A DNA stretch of 64,000 bases, taken from NCBI RefSeq assembly GCF_037992945.1, contig NZ_CP150304.1, positions 3,227,501-3,291,500 of the forward strand. Direction: 5' to 3'. The position numbers and the translations under genes were made by a program. The notes under the pieces are model-generated. The model worked only from the letters and a program-made list of their open reading frames with translations, was not told the DNA's origin and ran no database searches. Shown here in pieces: positions 1 to 9,055 of the stretch (position 1 is the first letter of the stretch; each line of letters opens with the position of its first letter). This DNA comes from Peribacillus sp. FSL E2-0218. Its GTDB lineage: Bacteria > Bacillota > Bacilli > Bacillales > DSM-1321.

Positions 1-28
1 GCCCCTTCCAAGTTTTCTCTTCCATCCT

Positions 29-57
29 ATCATAACAATTGCCACATCCTGATTCAA
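29..57 (-). promoter_or_regulatory. Candidate sigma-A promoter reading out of the left edge
   Basis: On the minus strand TTGAAT (52-57) is followed after exactly 17 bases by TATGAT (29-34). Transcription would run leftward to a gene beyond the window. No coding region is visible in bases 1-160. Based on motif match alone. Confidence 0.4.
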
Positions 58-159
58 TAAATTTACCTGCTATTTCTCCTAAAGGTTCAGACAAACAAGT
101 TTAAAAAGAAATGGAACTGGGAAACATATGGGTAACAGCGAGAAAGCTTCACTTCACAC

Positions 160-202
160 AAAAGGAGGAGGTATGCATAAACCATGCGTGCCCCCTCCTT
201 TT
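160..202. terminator. Bidirectional intrinsic terminator after meaB
   Basis: An imperfect inverted repeat pairs AAAGGAGG with CCTCCTTT, with further pairing inside (ATGCAT with ATGC). T-rich tracts flank it on both strands. It sits immediately downstream of the meaB stop and closes the mut operon. Confidence 0.75.
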
Positions 203-203
203 T

Positions 204-1325
204 TCACTTAAGTGTGTCCATAAAAGCTTGAAATGCCTGCTTAACGGCAGCGGTGACCGTTTTATTACCCGACATCACCTCATTTTCGAGGATGGGGAGC
301 AGCTCCTTGATGGCTTCATTTTTATAGAACATCCTTTTAAGCTGATGATCCATTAACGAATAAAGCCATTCCCTGGCTTGCATCCTTCTCCGTTCTTGGA
401 AAACACCAGATTTCTTTGTCGTATCGGAAAAATCCGTCAATACATCCCAAAGCTCGGGTATTCCTTTTCCGGTTATGGCAGAACATGTATAGGCTTTCCC
501 TGCCCACCCTTTCGTTGCTGGCTGGAGAAAGTGCAGTATTCTGTTATATTCGGACTTCGTTCTAGTCGCAAGCGGGACATTATCACCATCGGCTTTATTG
601 ACCACAATTCCATCCACAAGCTCCATGATCCCTTTTTTCATTCCCTGTAATTCATCGCCTGCGCCTGTCAGGACAAGGAGCATGAAGAAATCCACCATGC
701 TTCGGACGATCGCTTCACTTTGACCCACACCGACCGTTTCAATAAGAATGACATCAAATCCTGCCGCTTCACAAAGCAGCATCGTTTCCCTTGTTTTGCG
801 ATGAACGCCGCCCAAAGTACCTTCTGAAGGCGAGGGCCTGATGAAGGCGCGGGGATTCCTTGCCAGCTCCTCCATCCTCGTCTTATCGCCAAGGATACTC
901 CCCCCGTTAATGGACGAGCTCGGATCGACCGCAAGGACCGCAACCTTATGGCCCCTGTCACATAAATAGCTTCCAAACGTTTCGATGAATGTGCTTTTCC
1001 CCGCACCTGGCACTCCTGAAATCCCGATTCTTATCGACCGGCCTGTATGGGGGAGGACGGAATGCAGCAATTCCTGTGCAAAATCAAAATGATGGGCAGC
1101 GTTGCTTTCAATCAATGTAATTCCTTTAGCGAGCCTTGCCCGGTCCCCTGATAAAATTCCCTTTTTCAATTCTTGGACCGATACGGAGGCATCCTGCTTT
1201 TTAACGAATTTGCTTGTTGATCCTTTGTTGCGGTCGGCGGCCAATTCCACACCTGGTTTTAATGATGAAGCAAAACCCTCCTGATTGTTAGGATCAAACC
1301 ATTCCGGCTTCTTGTGATCACTCAT
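204..1325 (-). CDS. meaB: MeaB-type GTPase, methylmalonyl-CoA mutase chaperone
   Basis: G3E P-loop GTPase of the MeaB/ArgK family. In characterised systems it gates loading of adenosylcobalamin onto methylmalonyl-CoA mutase and protects or reactivates that enzyme. Visible motifs are the P-loop GVPGAGKS (about residues 104-111), DPSSS near 134, ETVGVGQ near 196-202 and the guanine-specificity motif NKAD near 243. At 373 aa it is somewhat longer than many MeaB proteins because of a polar N-terminal extension. Its ATG overlaps the mutB stop by one base (TAATG), so the two are translationally coupled. A role in arginine transport, suggested by the old ArgK name, is not supported by this context. 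Confidence 0.95.
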   Translation of the reverse strand: MSDHKKPEWFDPNNQEGFASSLKPGVELAADRNKGSTSKFVKKQDASVSVQELKKGILSGDRARLAKGITLIESNAAHHFDFAQELLHSVLPHTGRSIRIGISGVPGAGKSTFIETFGSYLCDRGHKVAVLAVDPSSSINGGSILGDKTRMEELARNPRAFIRPSPSEGTLGGVHRKTRETMLLCEAAGFDVILIETVGVGQSEAIVRSMVDFFMLLVLTGAGDELQGMKKGIMELVDGIVVNKADGDNVPLATRTKSEYNRILHFLQPATKGWAGKAYTCSAITGKGIPELWDVLTDFSDTTKKSGVFQERRRMQAREWLYSLMDHQLKRMFYKNEAIKELLPILENEVMSGNKTVTAAVKQAFQAFMDTLK

Positions 1326-3517
1326 TATTGGGCCACTTCTTCATATCCCAGGCGTCTGTATATTTCGAAAAGCACCTTTTTCGCTGCCTGGGGAATGACC
1401 GTTCCAGGTCCGAAAATGGCAGAAGCACCATTTTCCATTAAGTACTCGTAATCCTGTGCAGGGATGACACCGCCAACGATCACGATGATGTCTTCACGTC
1501 CAAGCTTTTTCAGTTCAGCCATAAGCTGCGGCAACAGGGTCTTATGCCCGGCAGCCAGTGAGCTCATGCCCACTACGTGCACATCATTTTCGACGGCCTG
1601 CAGCGCCGTTTCTTCCGGTGTTTGGAATAATGGACCGATATCGACATCATAGCCCAAATCTGCAAACCCGGTTCCCACCACTTTTGCTCCGCGATCATGA
1701 CCATCCTGACCCATTTTCGCCATGAGCAAACGCGGTCTTCTTCCTTCATTTTCAAGGAATTCCTCCGTCATGCGGACAACTTCCTCTATCTCCGCTTCTC
1801 TGGAGTATGCAGCGCTATAAACGCCGCTGATGGAACGGATCGTGGCCTTGTGGCGGCCGGCAACCTCTTCGATCGCATCCGAGATTTCACCTAACGAGGC
1901 CCTTACCCTAGCAGCCTGCACAGCCAATTCAAGCAGGTTCCCCACGCCGGTTCCGGCAGCCACGGATAACGCCTGAAGGGCTTCATCCACCTTTGCTTGA
2001 TCGCGTTTCCCCTTCAATTCACGTAAACGCTTAAGCTGGCTTTCGCGCACGGCGGTATTATCGATCTCCAGTATTTCAATGGCATCTTCTTTTTTCAAAC
2101 GATATTTATTGACGCCCACGATCGTTTCATCTTGGGAATCGATTTTAGCCTGCCGTTTTGCCGCTGCCTCCTCGATTCTCATTTTTGGCAGTCCGGTTTC
2201 AATCGCCTTAGCCATTCCTCCAAGCTCTTCGATTTCTTCGATATGGGACCAGGCACGCTCGATCAGTTCTTCCGTAAGCGCTTCCACATAGTATGAACCT
2301 GCCCACGGATCGATGACCTTTGTAATTCCCGTCTCCTCCTGCAAATATAGTTGTGTGTTACGCGCAATCCGTGCCGAAAAATCGGTAGGCAGGGCAATGG
2401 CCTCATCCAAAGCATTCGTATGCAGGGACTGTGTATGTCCAAGGGCAGCGGCATGTGCTTCGATCAACGTCCGCGCGACATTGTTAAACGGATCTTGCTC
2501 GGAGAGACTCCAGCCAGAGGTTTGGGAATGGGTCCTCAATGCCATCGCTTTTTTGTTTTTCGGTTCGAATTGTTTCATCAGTTTCGACCAGATGAAACGA
2601 GCCGCCCTCATTTTCGCCACTTCCATGAAGTAGTTCAGCCCTACAGCCCAGAAGAATGATAGCCGCGGAGCGAACTTATCGATTGCTATGCCTGCTTTCA
2701 TGCCCGTACGCGCATACTCCAGGCCATCTGCCAGCGTATAGGCAAGCTCGATATCCGCCGGTGCGCCAGCCTCTTGCAGATGATAACCGGAGATGGAGAT
2801 GGAATTGAATTTCGGCATATATTTGGATGTATACTCGAAAATGTCGGCGATGATTTTCATCGACATTTCGGGGGGATAAATATACGTATTCCGAACCATA
2901 TATTCCTTTAGGATGTCATTCTGGATCGTACCTGATAGTTTATCCTGTGTGACGCCTTGCTCCTCAGCTGTCACGATGTAAAAAGCCAGAATGGGTAAGA
3001 CGGCACCGTTCATGGTCATTGAAACAGACATCTGATCGAGCGGAATCCCGTCGAAAAGGATTTTCATATCAAGAATGGAATCAATGGCAACACCCGCCTT
3101 CCCCACATCACCGACAACACGGGGATGATCGGAGTCATATCCACGGTGTGTGGCTAAATCAAAAGCAACGGAAAGTCCCTTTTGCCCCATCGCCAGGTTA
3201 CGCCTGTAAAACGCATTGGATTCCTCCGCAGTCGAAAAACCTGCATATTGGCGTACCGTCCAAGGACGGTTGACGTACATCGAAGGATAGGGTCCCCTTG
3301 TAAATGGAGCGATGCCCGGCATACTATCCATATGCTCCAAATCGTTATTATCCGCTTTTACATAAAGCGGTTTGACCTTTATTTGTTCATTCGTCTCAAA
3401 CAATAAATCATCAATTTTCTCTCCAACGGCTTTTTCAGCTTCTTTTTTCCAAGCCTCAAGGTTCCCTTTTCCTTCAGTCCTGATTGGGTTTATCGTTGAA
3501 AAATTCGGTTTTTTCAT
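1325..3517 (-). CDS. mutB: Methylmalonyl-CoA mutase large (catalytic) subunit
   Basis: Adenosylcobalamin-dependent isomerase that interconverts (R)-methylmalonyl-CoA and succinyl-CoA. The 730-aa protein has an N-terminal TIM-barrel substrate domain and a C-terminal B12-binding domain. That domain carries the base-off cobalamin signature DxHxxG as DGHDRG, with His about residue 607, and later GGVIP. The ATG lies one base after the mutA stop and meaB follows with a one-base overlap, so this is a tight mutA-mutB-meaB operon. It would drain propionyl-CoA made from valine and isoleucine by the adjacent bkd genes. Methylmalonyl-CoA epimerase and propionyl-CoA carboxylase are not in the window. Confidence 0.97.
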   Translation of the reverse strand: MKKPNFSTINPIRTEGKGNLEAWKKEAEKAVGEKIDDLLFETNEQIKVKPLYVKADNNDLEHMDSMPGIAPFTRGPYPSMYVNRPWTVRQYAGFSTAEESNAFYRRNLAMGQKGLSVAFDLATHRGYDSDHPRVVGDVGKAGVAIDSILDMKILFDGIPLDQMSVSMTMNGAVLPILAFYIVTAEEQGVTQDKLSGTIQNDILKEYMVRNTYIYPPEMSMKIIADIFEYTSKYMPKFNSISISGYHLQEAGAPADIELAYTLADGLEYARTGMKAGIAIDKFAPRLSFFWAVGLNYFMEVAKMRAARFIWSKLMKQFEPKNKKAMALRTHSQTSGWSLSEQDPFNNVARTLIEAHAAALGHTQSLHTNALDEAIALPTDFSARIARNTQLYLQEETGITKVIDPWAGSYYVEALTEELIERAWSHIEEIEELGGMAKAIETGLPKMRIEEAAAKRQAKIDSQDETIVGVNKYRLKKEDAIEILEIDNTAVRESQLKRLRELKGKRDQAKVDEALQALSVAAGTGVGNLLELAVQAARVRASLGEISDAIEEVAGRHKATIRSISGVYSAAYSREAEIEEVVRMTEEFLENEGRRPRLLMAKMGQDGHDRGAKVVGTGFADLGYDVDIGPLFQTPEETALQAVENDVHVVGMSSLAAGHKTLLPQLMAELKKLGREDIIVIVGGVIPAQDYEYLMENGASAIFGPGTVIPQAAKKVLFEIYRRLGYEEVAQ

Positions 3518-3518
3518 T

Positions 3519-5390
3519 TCATTTCACCCCTAGCTCATGCAATAATTCCTCTAAAATGGTTATGGCATTCGTTTTTATATGGATAAAATCTTTGACACCA
3601 GCTTCGCTTAGTGCGATTTCCGTTTCCTTTTGCTGCTTGCCGGCGCAATAAATCAGGATATGTGGGAATTGCTTTTTAATTATACTAATGACAGGTGCCG
3701 CAAAATCGCTGCAGTCGGCTTCGCTGGCACAAACACAATAGATGGCAAGATTGGTCGAAGCCACGTATTCGACTGCTTCCTCAATGGTTTGACATCCTTC
3801 ACTTTCCAGCGTTTCGATGCCTCCTGCCGCAGCAAGCCCTTTTATGAAATCGGCACGCGGCTTATAGCATTTGATGTCTTTCAAATTAATCAATCCGATT
3901 TTCGGTGACGCACCGCCATTGACCTTATGCCTTTCACTGCTCAGTCTGATCCGTTCGAACTGGACAGATAACCGCTCCAAGGTAATCGGCATAATATCCA
4001 TCGGTTTCCCTGTCTTCATATATGATTCACGGTCAGCATGTGCAGGTGCTTTGATCCGATCTGCTGGATTGGGATATACATTCGTCCCGATCATGCTTTC
4101 TTTTCTATAAGCTGCATTTTGGATTCTTTTTTGGAAGACATCCGTTAGTTCCTTCTGAAGGGTTCCTTGCTTGATTATCGCCAATATCCCGCCTGCTTCG
4201 TCGATTTCAAGAAATTTTCCCCAAGCTTTTTCAGCCAATTCATCCGTTAATTGCTCTACATACCAAGAACCGCCTGCAGGATCGACGACGGTCGTTATAT
4301 TCGTTTCTTCTTTCAGTATCAAGTGTGTGTTACGGGCGATCCTTTCCGAAAAATCATCCGTTCCGCCACTAGCATGATTGAATGGGTGGATTTGAAGATA
4401 CTCAATGCCCCCAATGGCAGCCGCAAAGGCTTGGTTGGTGGTCCGAAGGATATTGACATGCTCATCATACAGCGTTTCCGTCAATTCGGACGTAACGGCA
4501 TGTATCGCCATTTTAAAATGTTCCGGGGCTGTCTCGAAGGCTTCTGCAAGACAGGCCCAAAGCCGCCTCGCAGCCCTTAATTTAGCGATGTTCATGAAGT
4601 AATTGGAGTCCACTGCAAAAGAAAAGACGAATTTTTCGGCCAAGGAAGCGATAGACAGGCCTTGTTTTTGCCCTTCCGATAAATATTGGACAGCAGCCGA
4701 TAACCCGTACGCGATTTCTTGCAGGGCATTGGCTCCGCCGTTATGGTATATCGCCGTATTGATCAGGACGGTTTTTAAATCTTGACCTATCTTTTGATAC
4801 TCTTCAATCGTTTTCAGCCATTTTGCAAAGTAACCATCCGTATCTACCGGCATCTGGCCGCCTATGAGCCATTGGCCGATCGGGTCTTCAGCAAGCACGC
4901 CTGTCAATTGGGCATTTTGGGATTCGGCCGCAGCTTTGAATTGTGGCAGGAATTCCTTTTGGCCCCCCTTTAAATCAATGAAAACCGGTATGTCCTTTAG
5001 CGGAATGTTCTTGGTCAAATTTACAAACCTTGCCCCCTCAGCAAGCATTCGAGCCGGGAATGCGACGGAATTTTGGCCGCGCTTGAATGCTGCCAGCATT
5101 TTTTCATTTGCCTCTTCCGCCGTGTTACCGCTTACAGGCTGGACGACTAGCCAAGGTTTTTCATGATAACCCATGGGAGATGTTCCGCGCGTGAAAGGAA
5201 AGAATCCTGGTAATTCCGGTTTTTTTGCTCTTGAATCCGCCGTATAGAGGGGATCAAGGGTGATGCCTTCATATGTATGCGTTTTTAATTGTTCAATCGT
5301 TTTTCCTTTTAAAGTGACTTCCACAGCTTCTTTCCATTCCGCAAAAGAAGGCTTCGGAAAGGTTATGTTTTTTACATCTTTAAGCTCCAC
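3519..5390 (-). CDS. mutA: Methylmalonyl-CoA mutase small subunit
   Basis: The 623-aa partner of MutB in the heterodimeric mutase. It shares the TIM-barrel fold, for example the segment with TVVDPAGGSWYVE that parallels KVIDPWAGSYYVE in MutB. Its C-terminal domain lacks the DxHxxG cobalamin motif, as is known for small subunits of this type, so it is expected to be structural. The start codon is GTG at 5390 and the Shine-Dalgarno match is weak. The upstream 327 bases hold a candidate TetR-type operator (5449-5467) and the bkdB terminator. The mut genes may therefore be transcribed separately from bkd. Confidence 0.95.
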   Translation of the reverse strand: MELKDVKNITFPKPSFAEWKEAVEVTLKGKTIEQLKTHTYEGITLDPLYTADSRAKKPELPGFFPFTRGTSPMGYHEKPWLVVQPVSGNTAEEANEKMLAAFKRGQNSVAFPARMLAEGARFVNLTKNIPLKDIPVFIDLKGGQKEFLPQFKAAAESQNAQLTGVLAEDPIGQWLIGGQMPVDTDGYFAKWLKTIEEYQKIGQDLKTVLINTAIYHNGGANALQEIAYGLSAAVQYLSEGQKQGLSIASLAEKFVFSFAVDSNYFMNIAKLRAARRLWACLAEAFETAPEHFKMAIHAVTSELTETLYDEHVNILRTTNQAFAAAIGGIEYLQIHPFNHASGGTDDFSERIARNTHLILKEETNITTVVDPAGGSWYVEQLTDELAEKAWGKFLEIDEAGGILAIIKQGTLQKELTDVFQKRIQNAAYRKESMIGTNVYPNPADRIKAPAHADRESYMKTGKPMDIMPITLERLSVQFERIRLSSERHKVNGGASPKIGLINLKDIKCYKPRADFIKGLAAAGGIETLESEGCQTIEEAVEYVASTNLAIYCVCASEADCSDFAAPVISIIKKQFPHILIYCAGKQQKETEIALSEAGVKDFIHIKTNAITILEELLHELGVK

Positions 5391-5448
5391 TTGTAATCGC
5401 TTTCTTATCGTGAGTCAGCTCGAACGTCCTATCCTTTTTTTTGCGGAG

Positions 5449-5467
5449 AACGAACGCTCAGTCAGTT
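5449..5467. promoter_or_regulatory. Candidate TetR-family operator upstream of mutA
   Basis: An imperfect dyad of 19 bases begins AACGAACG and ends CAGTCAGTT. Its spacing and base pattern resemble operators of TetR-type acyl-CoA regulators. It lies about 60-80 bases upstream of the mutA GTG. Only about five of nine positions per arm are symmetric, so this is tentative. I see no other feature in the rest of 5391-5672. Confidence 0.25.
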
Positions 5468-5672
5468 TAGATAAGAAAGCCACCCTCCCATCGATATGAT
5501 CTGGATCATACTAACATTCTATCATAATTTTCTTGCAATTTAAGGTAATGGAACTTTTTTACCTACGAAAGGTGAAGTACAGTATCTAATACCTGTATTA
5601 GAACAGCTCTATATTCAAATAATAGCAAAAATAAAATTTTTGTCGATGTTTTTCTAAGGAAAACGGCGGACA

Positions 5673-5711
5673 AAAAAAGGAAGGACCTATTTAAACCGGC
5701 CTTCCTTTTTC
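5673..5711 (-). terminator. Intrinsic terminator after bkdB
   Basis: The stem pairs AAAAAAGGAAGG (5673-5684) with CCTTCCTTTTT (5700-5710). Read on the minus strand it ends in a run of T. It lies directly after the bkdB stop and separates the bkd operon from mutA. Confidence 0.8.
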
Positions 5712-5717
5712 TTTCTT

Positions 5718-7013
5718 TTAGTATATTGAAGTGTTATCTTTGGAAATATTTTCGATGATTTCTTTGACCCTGGCAAGGAACCGGCCGCATACAAGACCGT
5801 CCAAAACACGGTGGTCAAGAGACAGGCAGAGATTCACCATATCCCGTACCGCAATCATGTCATTAATCACAACTGGACGTTTTACGATCGTTTCGACTTG
5901 GAGGATGGCCGCCTGTGGATAATTGATGATTCCCATGGACTGCACGGAACCGAATGACCCCGTGTTATTCACCGTGAAGGTGCCGCCCTGCATATCCTCC
6001 GCTTTTAACCTTCCGGCCTTCACTTTTGAGGCAAGCTCTTGAATTTCCCTTGCAATTCCTTTAATTGATTTTTCATCTGCATTTTTGATGACAGGCACAA
6101 ATAAGGCATCCTCCGTCGCAACGGCAATCGATATATTGATCTCTTTCTTTTGGATGATTTTATCTCCTGCCCACATTGAATTAAGCTCGGGAAATTCCGT
6201 TAATGCTTGAGCGATTGCTTTTACGAAAAAGGCAAAGTACGTCAAATTATATCCTTCTTTTTGTTTAAAGCCGGATTTAAGATTATCACGCAGTTTTACC
6301 ATATTGGTTGCGTCCACTTCCACCATCGTCCAAGCATGCGGTATTTCGTGCTTGCTTTTTAACATATTGGAGGCGATTGCTTTACGCACGCCGGTAACGG
6401 CAATTTCCTTATCGCCAGCAGCAGTCGGAACCTGTGGCACGGTACCTTCTATTGCTGGGCGCCGAGTCATTGCAGGGGCTTCTTCCACCGGGGCAGCCTC
6501 TGTTGATTGGGATGGTTCATCAGCGCCAGGAACGTTCCCGGACTCTACAAGCTTAAGTAAATCCTTGCGGGTGATTCGCCCTTCACTCCCCGTACCCTTC
6601 ACTTTGGAAAGATCGATTCCATGCTCCTGGGAAAGCTTCAATACGGCAGGTGAATACCGAGCCTTCCTTGATTGGTCGGCTGTTTGCTGTACTTCTCCTG
6701 TAACGGGCGCTCCAGCTTTTTCTTCCGTTTGAGTAGCTGCTTGTCCTTGATTTTCGTTATCCGTGTTTGCCGATTCAACTTCAATCGAGCAAATGACTTC
6801 CCCGACGGCCAACGTTTGGTTCTCATCCGCCTTCAGTTCCTTGATGATGCCGGTAAAGGAAGAAGGAACCTCAGCATTTACTTTATCCGTCATCACTTCA
6901 GCCAACGGGTCGTATTTCGTGACATGATCGCCAGGCTTAACAAGCCATTTACTGATGGTTCCTTCTGTGACGCTTTCGCCTAGTTGAGGCATCTTCATTA
7001 ATTCCATAGCCAT
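5718..7013 (-). CDS. bkdB: Branched-chain alpha-keto acid dehydrogenase E2 (lipoamide acyltransferase)
   Basis: Core acyltransferase of the branched-chain keto acid dehydrogenase complex. It moves the acyl group from E1 to CoA through its lipoyl arm. The N-terminal lipoyl domain has the modified Lys in TDKVNAEV (about residue 44). A linker, a peripheral subunit-binding domain (RYSPAVLKLSQEHGIDL) and a catalytic domain ending with DHRVLDG follow. The start is set at 7013 (431 aa) because AAGGAGGA lies upstream and the protein then begins MAMELMKMPQLGESV, as family members do. The nine extra residues of the longer frame would overlap the ribosome site. Last gene of the bkd run. Confidence 0.96.
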   Translation of the reverse strand: MAMELMKMPQLGESVTEGTISKWLVKPGDHVTKYDPLAEVMTDKVNAEVPSSFTGIIKELKADENQTLAVGEVICSIEVESANTDNENQGQAATQTEEKAGAPVTGEVQQTADQSRKARYSPAVLKLSQEHGIDLSKVKGTGSEGRITRKDLLKLVESGNVPGADEPSQSTEAAPVEEAPAMTRRPAIEGTVPQVPTAAGDKEIAVTGVRKAIASNMLKSKHEIPHAWTMVEVDATNMVKLRDNLKSGFKQKEGYNLTYFAFFVKAIAQALTEFPELNSMWAGDKIIQKKEINISIAVATEDALFVPVIKNADEKSIKGIAREIQELASKVKAGRLKAEDMQGGTFTVNNTGSFGSVQSMGIINYPQAAILQVETIVKRPVVINDMIAVRDMVNLCLSLDHRVLDGLVCGRFLARVKEIIENISKDNTSIY

Positions 7014-7039
7014 AAATCGTTCCTCCTTCTTAACAGTCA

Positions 7040-8023
7040 TTAATACTCTGCCAATTCCCTCATCGCTTTTTCCACTTTATCGGGATTGACCATAAAATGT
7101 TTTTCCATCGTAGGGGCATAAGGCATGGCAGGTACATCAGGTCCGGCCAATCTCCTTACAGGAGCATCCAAATCGAACAGGCAATTTTCGGCGATGATGG
7201 CTGCCACCTCACTCATGATGCTCCCTTCCTTATTATCCTCGGTAACCAGAAGCACTTTCCCCGTTTTCGAGGCTGCTTCGATGATGGCTTCCTTGTCTAA
7301 AGGATAGACCGTCCGCAAATCCAGAACGTGTGCGGAAATCCCATCTGCTGCCAATTTTTCTGCAGCCTGGAGGGCAAAATGCACGCATAGTCCATAAGAA
7401 ATGACCGTTATGTCTTCTCCTTCCCTTTTCACATCCGCCTTACCGATGGGCAGTACATAATCTTCGGTTGGCACCTCTCCCTTGATCAAGCGGTAGGCGC
7501 GTTTATGTTCAAAGAAAAGCACGGGATCTTCATCGCGAATGGCTGCTTTGAGCAGGCCCTTGACATCATATGGCGTGGATGGCATCACAATTTTCAATCC
7601 AGGCTGATTGGCAAAAATGGCTTCCACCGATTGGGAGTGATACAGGGCTCCATGGATTCCTCCACCATATGGAGCACGAATTACCATGGGGCAACTCCAG
7701 TCATTATTAGAGCGATATCTAATTTTCGCTGCCTCCGAAACAATTTGGTTAATGGCAGGCATGATGAAATCGGCAAATTGCATTTCCGCAATTGGCCGTA
7801 GCCCATACATGGCCGCCCCAATTCCCACCCCTGCAATGGCAGATTCGGCCAGCGGGGTATCAATGACCCTGTCTTCACCGAATTGCTCATATAAACCATT
7901 GGTGGCTTTGAAGACGCCGCCTTTTTTACCAACATCTTCCCCTAGTACGAATACACGGGAATCCCTTTCCATCTCTTCCCTCATTGCCATCGTTACGGCA
8001 TCTATATAAGAAATCACTGGCAT
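7040..8023 (-). CDS. bkdAB: Branched-chain alpha-keto acid dehydrogenase E1 beta
   Basis: Beta subunit of the thiamine-diphosphate decarboxylase (E1) of the complex, 327 aa, the normal length. It begins with the typical MPVISYIDAV and carries the conserved GEDVGKKGGVF, the TPLAESAIAG segment and the C-terminal transketolase domain (VLLVTEDNKEGS). It pairs with BkdAA to form the alpha2-beta2 enzyme. AAGGGGG precedes the ATG, and the gene sits 12 bases after bkdAA and 26 bases before bkdB within one operon. Confidence 0.96.
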   Translation of the reverse strand: MPVISYIDAVTMAMREEMERDSRVFVLGEDVGKKGGVFKATNGLYEQFGEDRVIDTPLAESAIAGVGIGAAMYGLRPIAEMQFADFIMPAINQIVSEAAKIRYRSNNDWSCPMVIRAPYGGGIHGALYHSQSVEAIFANQPGLKIVMPSTPYDVKGLLKAAIRDEDPVLFFEHKRAYRLIKGEVPTEDYVLPIGKADVKREGEDITVISYGLCVHFALQAAEKLAADGISAHVLDLRTVYPLDKEAIIEAASKTGKVLLVTEDNKEGSIMSEVAAIIAENCLFDLDAPVRRLAGPDVPAMPYAPTMEKHFMVNPDKVEKAMRELAEY

Positions 8024-8035
8024 TCTATTACCCCC

Positions 8036-9034
8036 TTACTTTTGTGCATACACATGGTTCATCGCACTTTCAGCCTTCGGATATGGAGCATTTTCAGCAT
8101 AATCAGTCGCTTCATTGACTATCTTCATGACTTCATCATTCATTAGTTTTTCAGACTCATCGTCCAAGATGCCCACTTCCTTCAAATAGGCTCCGAACGT
8201 TTTGATGGAATCCTTTGTTTTTGCTTCGGCCACTTCGTCGGCAGTCCGGTAGCTCCGGTCATCATCATCACTGGAATGTGGCGTTAGCCGATAGGAAACG
8301 GTTTCCACCAGGGTAGGTCCCTCTCCCCTTCGCGCACGGTCTGCCGCTTCTTTCACTGCCGCATATACCTCCAATGGATCATTTCCATCCACTGTTATGC
8401 CGGGCATGCCATAGCCTATTGCCCTATCGGAAACATTTTCACACGAAAGCTGTTTCGAAATAGGAACCGATATCGCATACTTATTATTTTCACACATGAA
8501 AATCACCGGTAGCTTATGTACACCTGCGAAGTTTGCACCTTCATGAAAATCACCCTGATTTGATGAGCCTTCCCCGAACGTTACGAAGGTTACCAAATCC
8601 TGCCCTTCCATCTTCCCTGCAAGGGCAATCCCGACTGCATGCGGGACCTGTGTCGTAACAGGTGATGAACCAGTGACGATCCTATTTTTCTTTTGACCAA
8701 AATGGCCAGGCATTTGACGGCCGCCGGAATTGGGATCTTCCTCTTTCGCGAAGCCTGATAGCATCAAGTCTTTTGCAGTCATTCCAAAGGTCAGCACTAC
8801 ACCTACATCCCGATAATATGGCAATACATAATCCTTTTGCCGATCAAGCGCAAACGCTGCCCCGACCTGTGCAGCTTCTTGCCCCTGACAGGAAATCACG
8901 AAGGGGATTTTCCCGGATCGGTTCAACAGCCACATCCGCTCATCTATCCTCCGGGATAATAGCATGGTCCGGTACATATCCAGAACCGTTTCTTCATTTA
9001 AGCCTAATTGTTCATGACGTTTTTCTGACATCAT
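8036..9034 (-). CDS. bkdAA: Branched-chain alpha-keto acid dehydrogenase E1 alpha
   Basis: Alpha subunit of E1, which binds thiamine diphosphate and decarboxylates the keto acids of Val, Leu and Ile. It is 332 aa. The ThDP motif begins at FGEGSSNQGDFHEG and ends near the NNKYAIS segment. The conserved loop around SYRLTPHSSDDD, near the usual regulatory and catalytic region, is present. Two ATG codons stand in tandem at 9034 and 9031 after GGAGG; either could be used. It lies 21 bases after lpdV. Confidence 0.96.
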   Translation of the reverse strand: MMSEKRHEQLGLNEETVLDMYRTMLLSRRIDERMWLLNRSGKIPFVISCQGQEAAQVGAAFALDRQKDYVLPYYRDVGVVLTFGMTAKDLMLSGFAKEEDPNSGGRQMPGHFGQKKNRIVTGSSPVTTQVPHAVGIALAGKMEGQDLVTFVTFGEGSSNQGDFHEGANFAGVHKLPVIFMCENNKYAISVPISKQLSCENVSDRAIGYGMPGITVDGNDPLEVYAAVKEAADRARRGEGPTLVETVSYRLTPHSSDDDDRSYRTADEVAEAKTKDSIKTFGAYLKEVGILDDESEKLMNDEVMKIVNEATDYAENAPYPKAESAMNHVYAQK

Positions 9035-9055
9035 AAAACCTCCTGACCTTATTCT

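Noticed and set aside
111..356. 81-codon plus-strand frame at the left edge
   Set aside because: It reads through the bidirectional terminator and the meaB 3' end, antisense to meaB.
6304..6732. 142-codon plus-strand frame opposite bkdB
   Set aside because: Antisense to the E2 gene, low-complexity Ser/Ala composition, no ribosome site.
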